From Paenarthrobacter sp. Z7-10 (GTDB lineage: Bacteria > Actinomycetota > Actinomycetes > Actinomycetales > Micrococcaceae): a stretch of 64,000 nt of DNA. The position numbers and the translations under genes are program-made. Shown here piece by piece: positions 49,999-58,178 of this stretch (positions are counted from its first letter, which is position 1; every line of letters starts with the position of its first letter). The stretch spans positions 1 through 64,000 of the forward strand of contig NZ_JADPVH010000007.1 of NCBI RefSeq assembly GCF_026932795.1. The letters are read 5' to 3'. Under the pieces are notes generated by a model. It was not told the DNA's origin and did not search any database. It saw only the letters and a program-made list of their open reading frames with translations.

Positions 49999-51791
49999 TG
50001 CAGGTCTCCTTCGTCCGCCGCGAGGGCCCATTCGGCGAATGTTTCGCCGTCGGCACGGCCGGCGATGTAGCTGCGCACGACACGTTCCACGTAACCCGGC
50101 AACTCCTCCACTCTCACTTTCAGTCCGCGCACCGTCCGGCCCAACCCGGCTTCCCCGCGATCCACCGAAGCCAGCCCGCCGCCCAGATGGACCTGAAAAC
50201 CCGGGGTGGGATCGCCGTCGGGCGTTGGCAGCATCATGCCCTTCAGCCCGATATCCGCCGTCTGGATCCGGGCGCAGGAGTTGGGGCAGCCGTTGATGTT
50301 CAGTGCGATGGGCTGGGTGAGCTGGCCGCTGTCGACCAGGTCGGCCAGCCGCCGCTCCAGTTCGGTGATGGCGGCGGCGGCGGTGTCCTTGGTGTTGACG
50401 ATGGCGAGCTTGCAGAATTCGATGCCGGTGCAGGCGATGGTGGAGCGGCGGAACAGGGACGGCCTGGCGCTCAGTCCCAGCTCGTCCAGTGCAGCCACCA
50501 ACGGCTCCACCCGATCGGCCTGCACGTCCAGCACCACAATTTTTTGGTGCGGCGTGGTGCGCAGACGGTAGGAACCGTGCGCCTCCAGGATGTCCGCGAG
50601 CGCGGTCAGCGTGCTTCCGGACAGCCGGCCAACCGTTGGCGTCGCGCCGATGAAGAACCGGCCATCCTTCTGCTCATGGATGCCCACATGGTCCCCCGGA
50701 GTGGACGGCTTGGGCGCCGCTGGACCGTCGGGCAGCCTGTGGCCGAGGTACTCATCTTCGAGCACCTGGCGGAACTTCCCGGGACCCCAATCCGCCAGCA
50801 GGAATTTCAACCGCGCCTTGTTGCGCATCCGGCGGTACCCATAATCACGGAAAATGCTGGTCACGCCTACCCAGACATCGGCGGCAACCTCCGGGGCCAC
50901 GAAAGCCCCCAGCCGCTGCGCCAGCATCGGATTGGTGGACAGCGCACCGCCCACCCAGAGGTCATAGCCGGCGCCCAGTTCCGGGTGGACCACGCCCACC
51001 AGGGACACATCGTTGATCTCGTGCACCACATCCTGGGACGGGTGGCCGGTGATGGCCGTTTTGTATTTGCGCGGCAGGTTGGCAAAGTCGGGATCACCGA
51101 TGAACCGATCGCTCAATTCGCGGATCAGGTCGGTTGGGTCAAGGATTTCGTCCTTGGCGATGCCGGCCACCGGGCTGCCCAGGATCACGCGCGGAACGTC
51201 GCCGCAGGCCTCGGTGGTGGACAGTCCGACGGATTCGAGCCGGCGCCAGATTTCCGGCACGTTCTCGATCTCAATCCAGTGCAGCTGGATGTTCTGCCGG
51301 TCCGTCAGGTCCGCGGAACCGCGGGCGAAGTCGGTGGAGATTCCGCCGATCACACGCAGCTGCTCCGTCCTCAGCGCGCCGCCGTCGATCCGGATCCGCA
51401 GCATGAAATAGCGGTCCTCGAGGTCGTGCGGCTCCAGCGTGGCGGTTTTGCCGCCATCGATGCCCTGCCGGCGCTGCGTGTACAGACCCCACCAGCGGAA
51501 CCGGCCGTGCAGGTCATCGCTGCTGATGCTGTCAAAACCCTGCTCCGCGTAGATCGTCTCGATCCGCGTCCGGCAGCTAAGTCCGCCGTCCTCCTGTTTC
51601 CACACCTCGTTGGCGTTCAGCGGGGCAGTGCCGTCCACCTTCCACTGACCGTGCGGCTTGGCCGCCGGCCGGGAGGCGCGCACGGCGTTCCGGGACGGAA
51701 TGTGGTCCGGGTTCCGGTCAGCTTCGCTGGCGTCGGTGACATGGTTTCGGATGGACTCTGAGGTCGCTCCGGCTAGAGCTGTCTTCGTCAT
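49995..51791 (-). CDS. sir: Ferredoxin-dependent sulfite reductase
   Basis: A 598-residue siroheme and 4Fe-4S enzyme that reduces sulfite to sulfide. The duplicated ferrodoxin-like domains are visible (GLYTQRRQGIDGG, RLRTTPHQKIVV) and the cluster ligands lie in CTGIEFCKLA and INGCPNSCARIQ. Nitrite reduction is possible for this family, but the neighbours cysH, cysD and cysN indicate sulfite. No Shine-Dalgarno; a TAGTCT -10 lies 6 nt upstream, so it probably starts a leaderless operon. Confidence 0.93.
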   Translation of the reverse strand: MTKTALAGATSESIRNHVTDASEADRNPDHIPSRNAVRASRPAAKPHGQWKVDGTAPLNANEVWKQEDGGLSCRTRIETIYAEQGFDSISSDDLHGRFRWWGLYTQRRQGIDGGKTATLEPHDLEDRYFMLRIRIDGGALRTEQLRVIGGISTDFARGSADLTDRQNIQLHWIEIENVPEIWRRLESVGLSTTEACGDVPRVILGSPVAGIAKDEILDPTDLIRELSDRFIGDPDFANLPRKYKTAITGHPSQDVVHEINDVSLVGVVHPELGAGYDLWVGGALSTNPMLAQRLGAFVAPEVAADVWVGVTSIFRDYGYRRMRNKARLKFLLADWGPGKFRQVLEDEYLGHRLPDGPAAPKPSTPGDHVGIHEQKDGRFFIGATPTVGRLSGSTLTALADILEAHGSYRLRTTPHQKIVVLDVQADRVEPLVAALDELGLSARPSLFRRSTIACTGIEFCKLAIVNTKDTAAAAITELERRLADLVDSGQLTQPIALNINGCPNSCARIQTADIGLKGMMLPTPDGDPTPGFQVHLGGGLASVDRGEAGLGRTVRGLKVRVEELPGYVERVVRSYIAGRADGETFAEWALAADEGDLQ

Positions 51792-51797
51792 GTCTAG

Positions 51798-51803
51798 AGA
51801 CTA
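51798..51803 (-). promoter_or_regulatory. -10 of a leaderless promoter (sulfur operon)
   Basis: TAGTCT on the minus strand followed by CTAGAC and then ATG 51791. The TCTAGA core is palindromic, and could also be part of an operator. Confidence 0.45.
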
Positions 51804-51915
51804 GGGCGGCCAGCGCGTCCACCGCGGCGGAAGCGAAACCCAAGGTCACCTGCGGCAACAAATCGTCACATGACTCATCTGGCGCGCGCGGACAGTCACC
51901 CGACCGGGCTGTTCC

Positions 51916-52596
51916 CTAATCGATGTACCGCAGTCCCGCAGCCTCGAGCGGTTCGCGCATGGAATACATGTCCAGGCCAAGCTCGCCCGCGGCGAACCTG
52001 CGCCGCTTGCCCTCCTCATTGGCTGCCCGCACGCGTGCCGCCTCGGCCACCGTGCCGGCACGGTCGGCTGGCACGACGACGACGCCGTCAACGTCCGCGA
52101 TCACCACGTCACCAGGATTAACCAGCGCGTTCGCGCAAATGACGGGAACATTGACCGATCCCAGCGTCGCCTTGATGGTTCCCTTGGCATTGATCGCGCG
52201 GCTGAAGACCGGAAAGTCCATCTCTTCCAGTGCTGTCACGTCGCGGCACCCCCCGTCGATGACAAGACCCACGCCGCCGCGGGCGCTGACCGACGTCGCC
52301 AGCAGCTCCCCGAAGAATCCGTCCTCGCACTCGGTAGTGCAGGCGGCGACGAGGATGTCGCCGGGTTCCAGCTGCTCGGCTGCCACATGCAGCATCCAGT
52401 TATCTCCTGGCTGGAGCAGCACTGTCACGGCGGTGCCGCAGAACCTGGCGCCAGAGTACACCGGCCGAATGTAGGGGCGCATCAGGCCCAGCCCCATTGC
52501 CTCATGAATGGTGCTGACGCCAAACTCCGCCAGCGCTTCGACGTGCGCGCGTGCGGGACGGTTAATACTGCGGTAGACAACTCCAAGTTCCTGCAT
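51916..52596 (-). CDS. RraA-like / HMG aldolase family protein
   Basis: A 226-residue protein of the RraA fold: [14 protein letters not shown] and [16 protein letters not shown], with the Gly-Asp and Arg-Asp residues used for metal and oxoacid binding in class II pyruvate aldolases. Most such stand-alone actinobacterial proteins act on 4-carboxy-4-hydroxy-2-oxoadipate or decarboxylate oxaloacetate; RNase E inhibition is less likely here. A perfect AAAGGAGG lies upstream of ATG. No pathway partners are adjacent. Confidence 0.85.
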   Translation of the reverse strand: MQELGVVYRSINRPARAHVEALAEFGVSTIHEAMGLGLMRPYIRPVYSGARFCGTAVTVLLQPGDNWMLHVAAEQLEPGDILVAACTTECEDGFFGELLATSVSARGGVGLVIDGGCRDVTALEEMDFPVFSRAINAKGTIKATLGSVNVPVICANALVNPGDVVIADVDGVVVVPADRAGTVAEAARVRAANEEGKRRRFAAGELGLDMYSMREPLEAAGLRYID

Positions 52597-52694
52597 CAGC
52601 GTCTTCCTCCTTTAGTTGGTCAGCGGCCCTGCTGCTTCAGAAAGCGTGCCGAGGCAGGATTCCTTAAGCCGAGGACTTCCCTGCCGGCCGGTTC

Positions 52695-53426
52695 CTACCG
52701 GGCCAGGGCTGCTCGGTAGCGCTCCACAACCAACTCCGCCAGAGCGGACGACCCGCCCCCGGCCGGTTGGTCTGGGCCTTTTTGGCCCGCCTGCAGCAGC
52801 GGCCCGGCAACGGCGTCCCCACCGGCCTTGAGCAGCTGCTGGTGGAAGAATCCCGGCGCAAGGAGGTAGCTGGCAATAACGACCCGCGCGAACCCTTCCG
52901 CCCGCAGCCCGGCAACGGCGTCCGGCACAGCGGGTTCGGCGCTGGCTCCGTACCCGATTCCGATCCGGTTCGGAATGAGGCTGCCCAACAGTCGGGCCAT
53001 CTCCCGGACGTCCTCATCCGCGTCCGGGACGGAAGATCCAGCGGCGGCCAGCACGACGCCGTCGTCCGCTTCCAAACCAGCGGCCAGCAGGCGATCGTGA
53101 AGCAGCCGCGCCAGCTGCGGATCCGGGCCCAGCGGCGCCGCCGCTTTCAGCTCTGGCCGGCTGGCGACCGCGCGCGCGATGTCCACTTGAACGTGGTAGC
53201 CGACGGAGAGCAGCAAGGGCACGACGACGGCGGGGGTACCCGCGGGTAGGGCTGCGATCACCTCGGTCAATGCCGGGTGCTGAACGTCAACATAAGCCTC
53301 CAGCACGTTCAGACCCGGCTGCTGGGCGGCAACCGCCGCCCGGAGTTGGAAGAGACGCTGCTGGCCGTCCCCGCTGCGGGTGCCGTGGGCGCACGCAATG
53401 AGGACCGGGGCCGTCGTCGGGCTCAT
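52695..53426 (-). CDS. Sirohydrochlorin ferrochelatase (CbiX/SirB type)
   Basis: A 243-residue two-domain chelatase. The active-site His is in LIACAHGTRSGDGQQ, with GYHVQVDIARA in the first half and IASYLLAPGFFHQQL in the second. It inserts Fe2+ (or Co2+) into sirohydrochlorin. Given the reduced CysG in this window it probably supplies the last step of siroheme synthesis. ATGA overlap with the upstream permease gene places it in the same transcript as the Nat-type exporter. Confidence 0.88.
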   Translation of the reverse strand: MSPTTAPVLIACAHGTRSGDGQQRLFQLRAAVAAQQPGLNVLEAYVDVQHPALTEVIAALPAGTPAVVVPLLLSVGYHVQVDIARAVASRPELKAAAPLGPDPQLARLLHDRLLAAGLEADDGVVLAAAGSSVPDADEDVREMARLLGSLIPNRIGIGYGASAEPAVPDAVAGLRAEGFARVVIASYLLAPGFFHQQLLKAGGDAVAGPLLQAGQKGPDQPAGGGSSALAELVVERYRAALAR

Positions 53427-54715
53427 CGGACGGGCTGGCTGTTGCTGTTGGCGGCCATCCGGGCAGAACCGGCTGCAGCAGCGGCCGCCGGAACGTGGCG
53501 GTTCTTGCCAAACGCCGTCCGCAGCGAAAGCTTGCGCGAGTATTCAATGGAGCCGTAGCGGAACAGATGCACGGCAAGGCGCAGCGCGATGAAGCCCAGC
53601 ACAAAGAGCTCCACGATCACCACGATTGATTCCACCGGGCTCAGCGATCCAAAGGCATTGCGCAGCATGGCCGTGACAGGTGCGGACATCGGAAAATAGG
53701 TAAAAATCTGCACGATGATGGCCTGCGGATCGCTGATCACCAGGCTGACGATGTAGAACGGTACGAAGATCAGCGCCATGATGGGTCCGAATACGGTTCC
53801 GGCCTCCTTGACCGAGGGCATCACGGCACCGATCGCCACCAGCACCCCGGTGAACAGGATGAATCCCCCCACCAGCAGCAGCACGCCCACAATCATCGGT
53901 CCCGGCTGCAGCGTCAGGTGCGACAGGTCAAAGTCCGGAATATTGAGTTTGCTCCGGAAAAGCAGGTAGCCGAGGACCGTCGGTGTGCTGAAAACCAGCA
54001 TCTGCAGCAGGCCCACCAGGAACAGCGAAATGACCTTTCCCACCACCAAAGTGGTGGGATTGAGGGTGGTCAGGATCATTTCAGTGACCCTGTTTTCCTT
54101 TTCCTCCAGCGTGGAGGAGAGCATCTGGTTGGCCAGCAGGATGATTGTGACATAAAAGACCACCAGGCACAGCAGCGGCGGCACCACCGTCCCCAGGCCA
54201 CCGGACTCCGCACCGTCCTTGTAGGTTTTGGTGTCGGTCTGGAAGTCCCCTTGGATCAGTGCCGCCAGTTGCGGCGATCCGACTTTCTGCTGCGCGGACA
54301 GCACCAGCAGCTGCTTGGCGACGGCATCGTAGGCGCCGTTCTTGAAAATGCCCTTGTCCTTGCCGTACACGGCGACGGTGTCCTGCGTCGGGTCCTGGGG
54401 ATAGGCGAAGAACGCGTCGAGTTTGCCGTCCTTAACGGCGGCGATGGCCGCCACTGGATCCGGCGCCGCGGTTCCGCCGAAGGAGGCGGCGAGCTCGGGG
54501 CTGATCAGGTGCGAGGAGTCCGAATAGCTGAATGCCAGCTTGTCGTTCTTCTGGGCGTCGGCGGTGCTGCTGGTGGCGGAGTTACTCAGGTACACCAGGC
54601 CAAAGACGATGCCCAGGATGATCGGAATGGCCAGGGTGGCAATCCAGAACCGGCGCTTTTTGACCGTGCGCAGGAATTCGAAGGACACCACGGTGCGCAG
54701 ATTGTGCCGGCCCAT
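53423..54715 (-). CDS. NatB-type ABC transporter permease
   Basis: A 430-residue ABC-2 permease: one N-terminal helix (FWIATLAIPIILGIVFGLVY), an extracytoplasmic domain (about 45-180), then five helices in the C-terminal half, with STLEEKENRVTEMILTT at the cytoplasmic coupling region. It resembles sodium or antimicrobial export systems; the substrate is not known. It follows its ATPase by 2 bp. Confidence 0.9.
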   Translation of the reverse strand: MGRHNLRTVVSFEFLRTVKKRRFWIATLAIPIILGIVFGLVYLSNSATSSTADAQKNDKLAFSYSDSSHLISPELAASFGGTAAPDPVAAIAAVKDGKLDAFFAYPQDPTQDTVAVYGKDKGIFKNGAYDAVAKQLLVLSAQQKVGSPQLAALIQGDFQTDTKTYKDGAESGGLGTVVPPLLCLVVFYVTIILLANQMLSSTLEEKENRVTEMILTTLNPTTLVVGKVISLFLVGLLQMLVFSTPTVLGYLLFRSKLNIPDFDLSHLTLQPGPMIVGVLLLVGGFILFTGVLVAIGAVMPSVKEAGTVFGPIMALIFVPFYIVSLVISDPQAIIVQIFTYFPMSAPVTAMLRNAFGSLSPVESIVVIVELFVLGFIALRLAVHLFRYGSIEYSRKLSLRTAFGKNRHVPAAAAAAGSARMAANSNSQPVR

Positions 54716-54717
54716 GA

Positions 54718-55698
54718 CTAGTTCCCTTTCGTTCCGGCAGGAACCGGTGCGGATCCGGCCGCATGGTCCGCCTCACCGTAAACTTGGATGAAAATGTCCT
54801 CGAGCGATCTTTTGGCGGCAACAAAACCGCGGACCGTGACGCTGGCCTCAATCAGCGAGCGCAGGACGTCGGCCTCATCAACGCCGTCGTGCAGGGCCAG
54901 CTCGGCGTAATTCGTTTCGCGCAGCACCACGTCATACGCCGACGACGGCGGAACCGTTCCGGCGTAGCGCAGCCGCACGGTGCGCCCACCATACTGGTTC
55001 TGGACTTCGTCGATGGTGCCGTAGGCCTCCGCCTCGCCGTCCTTCAGCAGCACGATGCGGTCGCAGAGGCGCTCAACCTCCTCCATCTGGTGTGTCACCA
55101 TCACCACGGTTGCGCCGGCTTTCTTCCGATCCTCGATGATGTCCATCAGCAGCCTCCGGTTCACCGGATCAAACCCCTTGGTGGGTTCATCCAGGATCAG
55201 CAGCTCTGGGTCGTTCATAATGGTCACGCCCAACTGGATTTTTTGCTGCTGGCCGCCGGAGAGCTTGTCGAGCCGCACGGTGGCCTTGTCCGCGAGATCC
55301 ACCCGGTCCAGATATCCACAGGAATATTCCTTGGCTGCCTGTGCCGTCAGGCCCTTGAGCCGCCCGAAATACACCATGACATCAAGGACGGATTCCTTTT
55401 TGTACAGGCCGCGTTCCTCCGGCAGATACCCCAGTCTGGCGCCATAGGTATCCGAAAAGACCCTGCCATCAATGTGCAGAGTGCCCGCGGTGGGACGATA
55501 GATGCCCAGCAGTGCCCGGATCGTCGTCGTCTTGCCCGAGCCGTTGCTGCCCAGGAAGCCGAACGTCTCTCCGCGGTGAACATCGAAGGACAAATCCCGG
55601 ATAACCGTCTGAGCGCCAAAGTCCATCCGGAAGCCTTCAATGTGCACCAGTGGTTCGCCCTGGGTCTGTACCGAAGTACCTGTCCGCACCGATGTCAT
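54718..55698 (-). CDS. NatA-type ABC transporter ATPase
   Basis: A 326-residue ATP-binding subunit: Walker A GSNGSGKTTTI, signature LSGGQQQKIQLG, Walker B LLILDEPTKGFD. The C-terminal extension after residue 230 is typical for NatA/YhaQ exporters. No ribosome site precedes ATG 55698; a TAAGCT -10 lies 6 nt away. First gene of the natA-natB-chelatase unit, divergent from the TRIC gene. Confidence 0.92.
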   Translation of the reverse strand: MTSVRTGTSVQTQGEPLVHIEGFRMDFGAQTVIRDLSFDVHRGETFGFLGSNGSGKTTTIRALLGIYRPTAGTLHIDGRVFSDTYGARLGYLPEERGLYKKESVLDVMVYFGRLKGLTAQAAKEYSCGYLDRVDLADKATVRLDKLSGGQQQKIQLGVTIMNDPELLILDEPTKGFDPVNRRLLMDIIEDRKKAGATVVMVTHQMEEVERLCDRIVLLKDGEAEAYGTIDEVQNQYGGRTVRLRYAGTVPPSSAYDVVLRETNYAELALHDGVDEADVLRSLIEASVTVRGFVAAKRSLEDIFIQVYGEADHAAGSAPVPAGTKGN

Positions 55699-55704
55699 TG
55701 GCCC

Positions 55705-55710
55705 AGCTTA
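55705..55710 (-). promoter_or_regulatory. -10 of a leaderless promoter (NatA gene)
   Basis: TAAGCT on the minus strand, 6 nt before ATG 55698; no Shine-Dalgarno. Confidence 0.4.
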
Positions 55711-55812
55711 GCGAGGGCACCCGGAAGCCGCCGGATCTGCGCCGCAGCCGGCGCGCGCCGTAGGCTTGCAGCGAACCAACCACGGTTCCCTGGAGGAATC
55801 GGAGCACAGGCC

Positions 55813-56457
55813 ATGGATTGGAATATCTCACTGACTCTGGACCTTCTCGGCGTCTTCTTTTTCGCCGTGTCCGGCAGCCTGCTGGCCGCACGCCGCGGCT
55901 TCGACATTATTGGCTCTCTGCTGCTTGGATCCATGGTGGGCCTGGGCGGCGGCGTGGTCCGGGACGTCATTATCAATGCCGGGGTGCCTGCCGCGTTCTC
56001 GCAGCCGCTCTACGTGGTGCCGCCCGTCGTGGCTGCGGTGCTGGTGTACTTCCTGTTCCAGTATGCCGAGCGCGGCGGCCGGCTGCTGACCTTATTCGAC
56101 GCAGGCGGACTTGCCCTGTTCTGCGTCACCGGCACGCTTAAAGCGCTGACTGCCGGAATGAATCCTGTCACTGCCATCCTGCTCGGCGTCACCACGGCGG
56201 TAGGCGGGGGCCTGCTGCGGGACATCACCGCCAACGAGGTGCCGCAGCTCTTCGATTCGAAGGACCTCTACGCCATTCCGGCTTTTCTCGGTGCCGGCCT
56301 GACCACGCTCTTGTGGGGCGCCGGTGCCCTAAACCTGCTCACCGGAACAACCACCGCCGTCGTCGTGTTTGGCCTGCGCGTGCTGGCGTGGCGGCAGCGC
56401 TGGCACGCTCCGCTGGCGGCGCGCGGCTGGACACGAACCGCCGCCATCCGCGACTAG
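55813..56457 (+). CDS. TRIC-family (UPF0126) membrane channel
   Basis: A 214-residue membrane protein of two repeats, each with three helices and a glycine-rich signature: GSMVGLGGGVVRDVI in the first and GVTTAVGGGLLRDITANEVP in the second. These match prokaryotic TRIC trimeric cation channels, which conduct monovalent cations. ATG 55813 has GGAG upstream; a much longer open frame to 54763 is an antisense shadow. It is separate from the following gene by 38 bp. Confidence 0.93.
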   Translation: MDWNISLTLDLLGVFFFAVSGSLLAARRGFDIIGSLLLGSMVGLGGGVVRDVIINAGVPAAFSQPLYVVPPVVAAVLVYFLFQYAERGGRLLTLFDAGGLALFCVTGTLKALTAGMNPVTAILLGVTTAVGGGLLRDITANEVPQLFDSKDLYAIPAFLGAGLTTLLWGAGALNLLTGTTTAVVVFGLRVLAWRQRWHAPLAARGWTRTAAIRD

Positions 56458-56495
56458 GATTGTCTTTGCGATCCCCCACCGATTTGGAGCCCTGC

Positions 56496-56921
56496 ATGAG
56501 CGACATGTTCCTGGACAAATTCCGCGGTCTCGTGCCCGAATATCTTGAGGAACCGTGGCAGGAGTCCGACGGCATTGAGCTGGCGGAGCTGGACGCAATC
56601 CTGGCCGAACACCAGCTGCGGGTGCCGCAGGTGCTGCGCGAGTTTCTGCATGCCGTGGGCAACTGCGAGGAACTGATGGAGGCCTACCACTACTTCTGGG
56701 ACCCGGAGGAGCTGGAGCTTCAGGACGGTTATTTGCTGTTCCTGGAGGACGAGGACGAGGCTTTCACTTGGGGATTCCGTGCTGATCAGCTCGCGGTTCC
56801 GGATCCGATCGTGTGGCGGCGGAACAATGCCAAGGGCAGCTGGGTCAGCGAAGAGGGCACGTTCAGCGAGTTCGTCTTCGACATGTTCGATTGGGTCTTC
56901 TCGGACGACGACGACGACTAG
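56496..56921 (+). CDS. SUKH (SMI1/KNR4)-like acidic protein
   Basis: A 141-residue, very acidic protein ending in a run of five Asp. The central part (LAEHQLRVPQVLREFLHAVG, then GYLLFLEDEDEAFTWGF) has the spacing of SUKH-fold proteins, which serve as immunity proteins to polymorphic toxins or as general regulators. The match is by eye only. GGAG lies 6 nt before ATG. No toxin gene is next to it, but a DUF559 gene follows on the other strand. Confidence 0.6.
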   Translation: MSDMFLDKFRGLVPEYLEEPWQESDGIELAELDAILAEHQLRVPQVLREFLHAVGNCEELMEAYHYFWDPEELELQDGYLLFLEDEDEAFTWGFRADQLAVPDPIVWRRNNAKGSWVSEEGTFSEFVFDMFDWVFSDDDDD

Positions 56922-56930
56922 CGTCCCGAG

Positions 56931-57019
56931 CCAACTTCTGACCAGTTTTCCTGGCGACACACCGGCAAATCGGGCAACACGCCGCGTGGATAAGTCACAC
57001 CGCGGCCAAAGATGGTCAG
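56931..57019. repeat. 89-bp direct repeat, copy 1
   Basis: This segment is about 70 percent identical (hand count) to 57992-58080, equal in length, with the ends best conserved (CCAACTTCTGACCAGTTTT and GGCCAAA...TGGTCAG). CTGACCA and TGGTCAG near the ends form a 7-bp inverted pair. The DUF559 gene lies between the two copies. Confidence 0.8.
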
Positions 57020-57052
57020 TTCCAAGAGCCAAGTTCTTCACCCCACAATTGG

Positions 57053-57892
57053 TCACGGACGCCATCCCCGGCCTCTTTGGAGCACGGCGGCAACCTCAGC
57101 CGTCATCCGCTGCGGATGGTGGACAACGTCGTCATAGAAATAGCGCAGGACCAGGTAGCCGCCGACGACCGCCATGTTGTCCCGCCGCCGGTCCTTCTTA
57201 ATGCTCCGGGGCTCAAAGTGCGTGCCGCCGTCGATCTCCACGACCAGATAGCCCTCCAGCAGGAAATCGACCTCCCCCACCCCGTCGATCCGCACATAGC
57301 ATTCGGTCCAAAAGCCAGCCTCCCGGAACAGCACCCGGGCAATTGGTTCCAGCAGAGAGTCGGCACGCCGCCCCACAAGGTCCAGCACTGCACGGGCGCC
57401 GCCATTCCGGTTCCCTGCCAGATGGCCGCGCAGGAATGCTTTATTGATATCCCCGCGTCCGACGGCGCACTGCACCATGGCCAGTGCTTCGAAGCGGGGC
57501 AGGCAATGCAGAGCATCGAGCAGAACGTCGGCCAGGGCGGCTATCGGCTGGATCCGGTTCGGCGGCAACAGGAGCTTTCGATGCGTCACCGCGGAAGGCC
57601 GGGGCAGGCCGTTGCGGCAGGAAAGGTGAAGTTCGGCATGACCGTGCAGGCACCAAAGCTGGTAATAAGGCGCAGCTGAGACGCACGTCAGAACGCCCTT
57701 GAGCGCGTGGGCCTGCAGGAACAACGGATCCGCCTCGGGCAGTTGGAAGATGCCGCGCTGGACGTTGCTGACGATGCCGTCACGCAGGGCCTGCCGGATC
57801 TGGCCGTCGGTGATGCCGCGCCCCATCAGCGATTGGCGGCTCGCGACACCCCCGGAACACTTCATCGCTCGGATAAGGTCCATGCCTGCCAT
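57053..57892 (-). CDS. AbiEi-like HTH plus DUF559 nuclease-fold protein
   Basis: A 279-residue protein. The N-terminal 90 residues (VASRQSLMGRGITDGQIRQA, RGIFQLPEAD) resemble the winged helix of AbiEi-type antitoxins. The C-terminus has a DUF559/Vsr-like PD-(D/E)xK core: GVGEVDFLLEGYLVVEIDG, then a basic helix. Such proteins are common in actinobacteria and poorly understood. ATG 57892 is chosen from domain content; no good ribosome site is seen and ATG 57883 is also possible. An open extension upstream to 58357 passes through repeats and is rejected. Flanked by 89-bp direct repeats. Confidence 0.8.
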   Translation of the reverse strand: MAGMDLIRAMKCSGGVASRQSLMGRGITDGQIRQALRDGIVSNVQRGIFQLPEADPLFLQAHALKGVLTCVSAAPYYQLWCLHGHAELHLSCRNGLPRPSAVTHRKLLLPPNRIQPIAALADVLLDALHCLPRFEALAMVQCAVGRGDINKAFLRGHLAGNRNGGARAVLDLVGRRADSLLEPIARVLFREAGFWTECYVRIDGVGEVDFLLEGYLVVEIDGGTHFEPRSIKKDRRRDNMAVVGGYLVLRYFYDDVVHHPQRMTAEVAAVLQRGRGWRP

Positions 57893-57991
57893 GGTGGCCT
57901 GCCAGAGCGCCAGGATCAGTGGGGAAACGGCTGGAAGTGGACAGCGGGCGCCAACCTGCTGGTTGTGCAGGGCCAGTCGGCTAGGCGGCTT

Positions 57992-58080
57992 CCAACTTCT
58001 GACCAGTTTTGCCAGCGACACGCCGACTAGATAGCCGACACGCCGGATTACAAGCTCATGAGTTGGCCAAAGGTGGTCAG
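57992..58080. repeat. 89-bp direct repeat, copy 2
   Basis: Second copy, same orientation, 100 bp upstream of the DUF559 start. It contains two CGACACGCCG-type cores. Both copies translate in the same minus-strand frame to similar peptides (DHLWP...RRV...GVS..KLVRSW), but neither belongs to a convincing gene. Confidence 0.8.
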
Positions 58081-58104
58081 ATCTCAGAGCACGACGGCGG
58101 CAGC

Positions 58105-58176
58105 GGCTGGACCCCGCCCCAACAGCCCGGCTGGACCCCGCCCCAACAGCCCGGCTGGACCCCGCCCCAACAGCCC
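58105..58176. repeat. 24-bp tandem repeat after the polyprenyl synthase gene
   Basis: Three perfect units beginning GGCTGGACCCCGCCCC, each 24 bp, end 2 bp before the polyprenyl synthase stop codon (58179-58181). A partial fourth unit runs into the gene end. They are in the 3' region of that gene's transcript. Confidence 0.9.
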
Positions 58177-58178
58177 GG

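Noticed and set aside
54763-55812. Plus-strand frame ahead of the TRIC protein
   Set aside because: Antisense to the NatA gene; the TRIC fold starts at ATG 55813.
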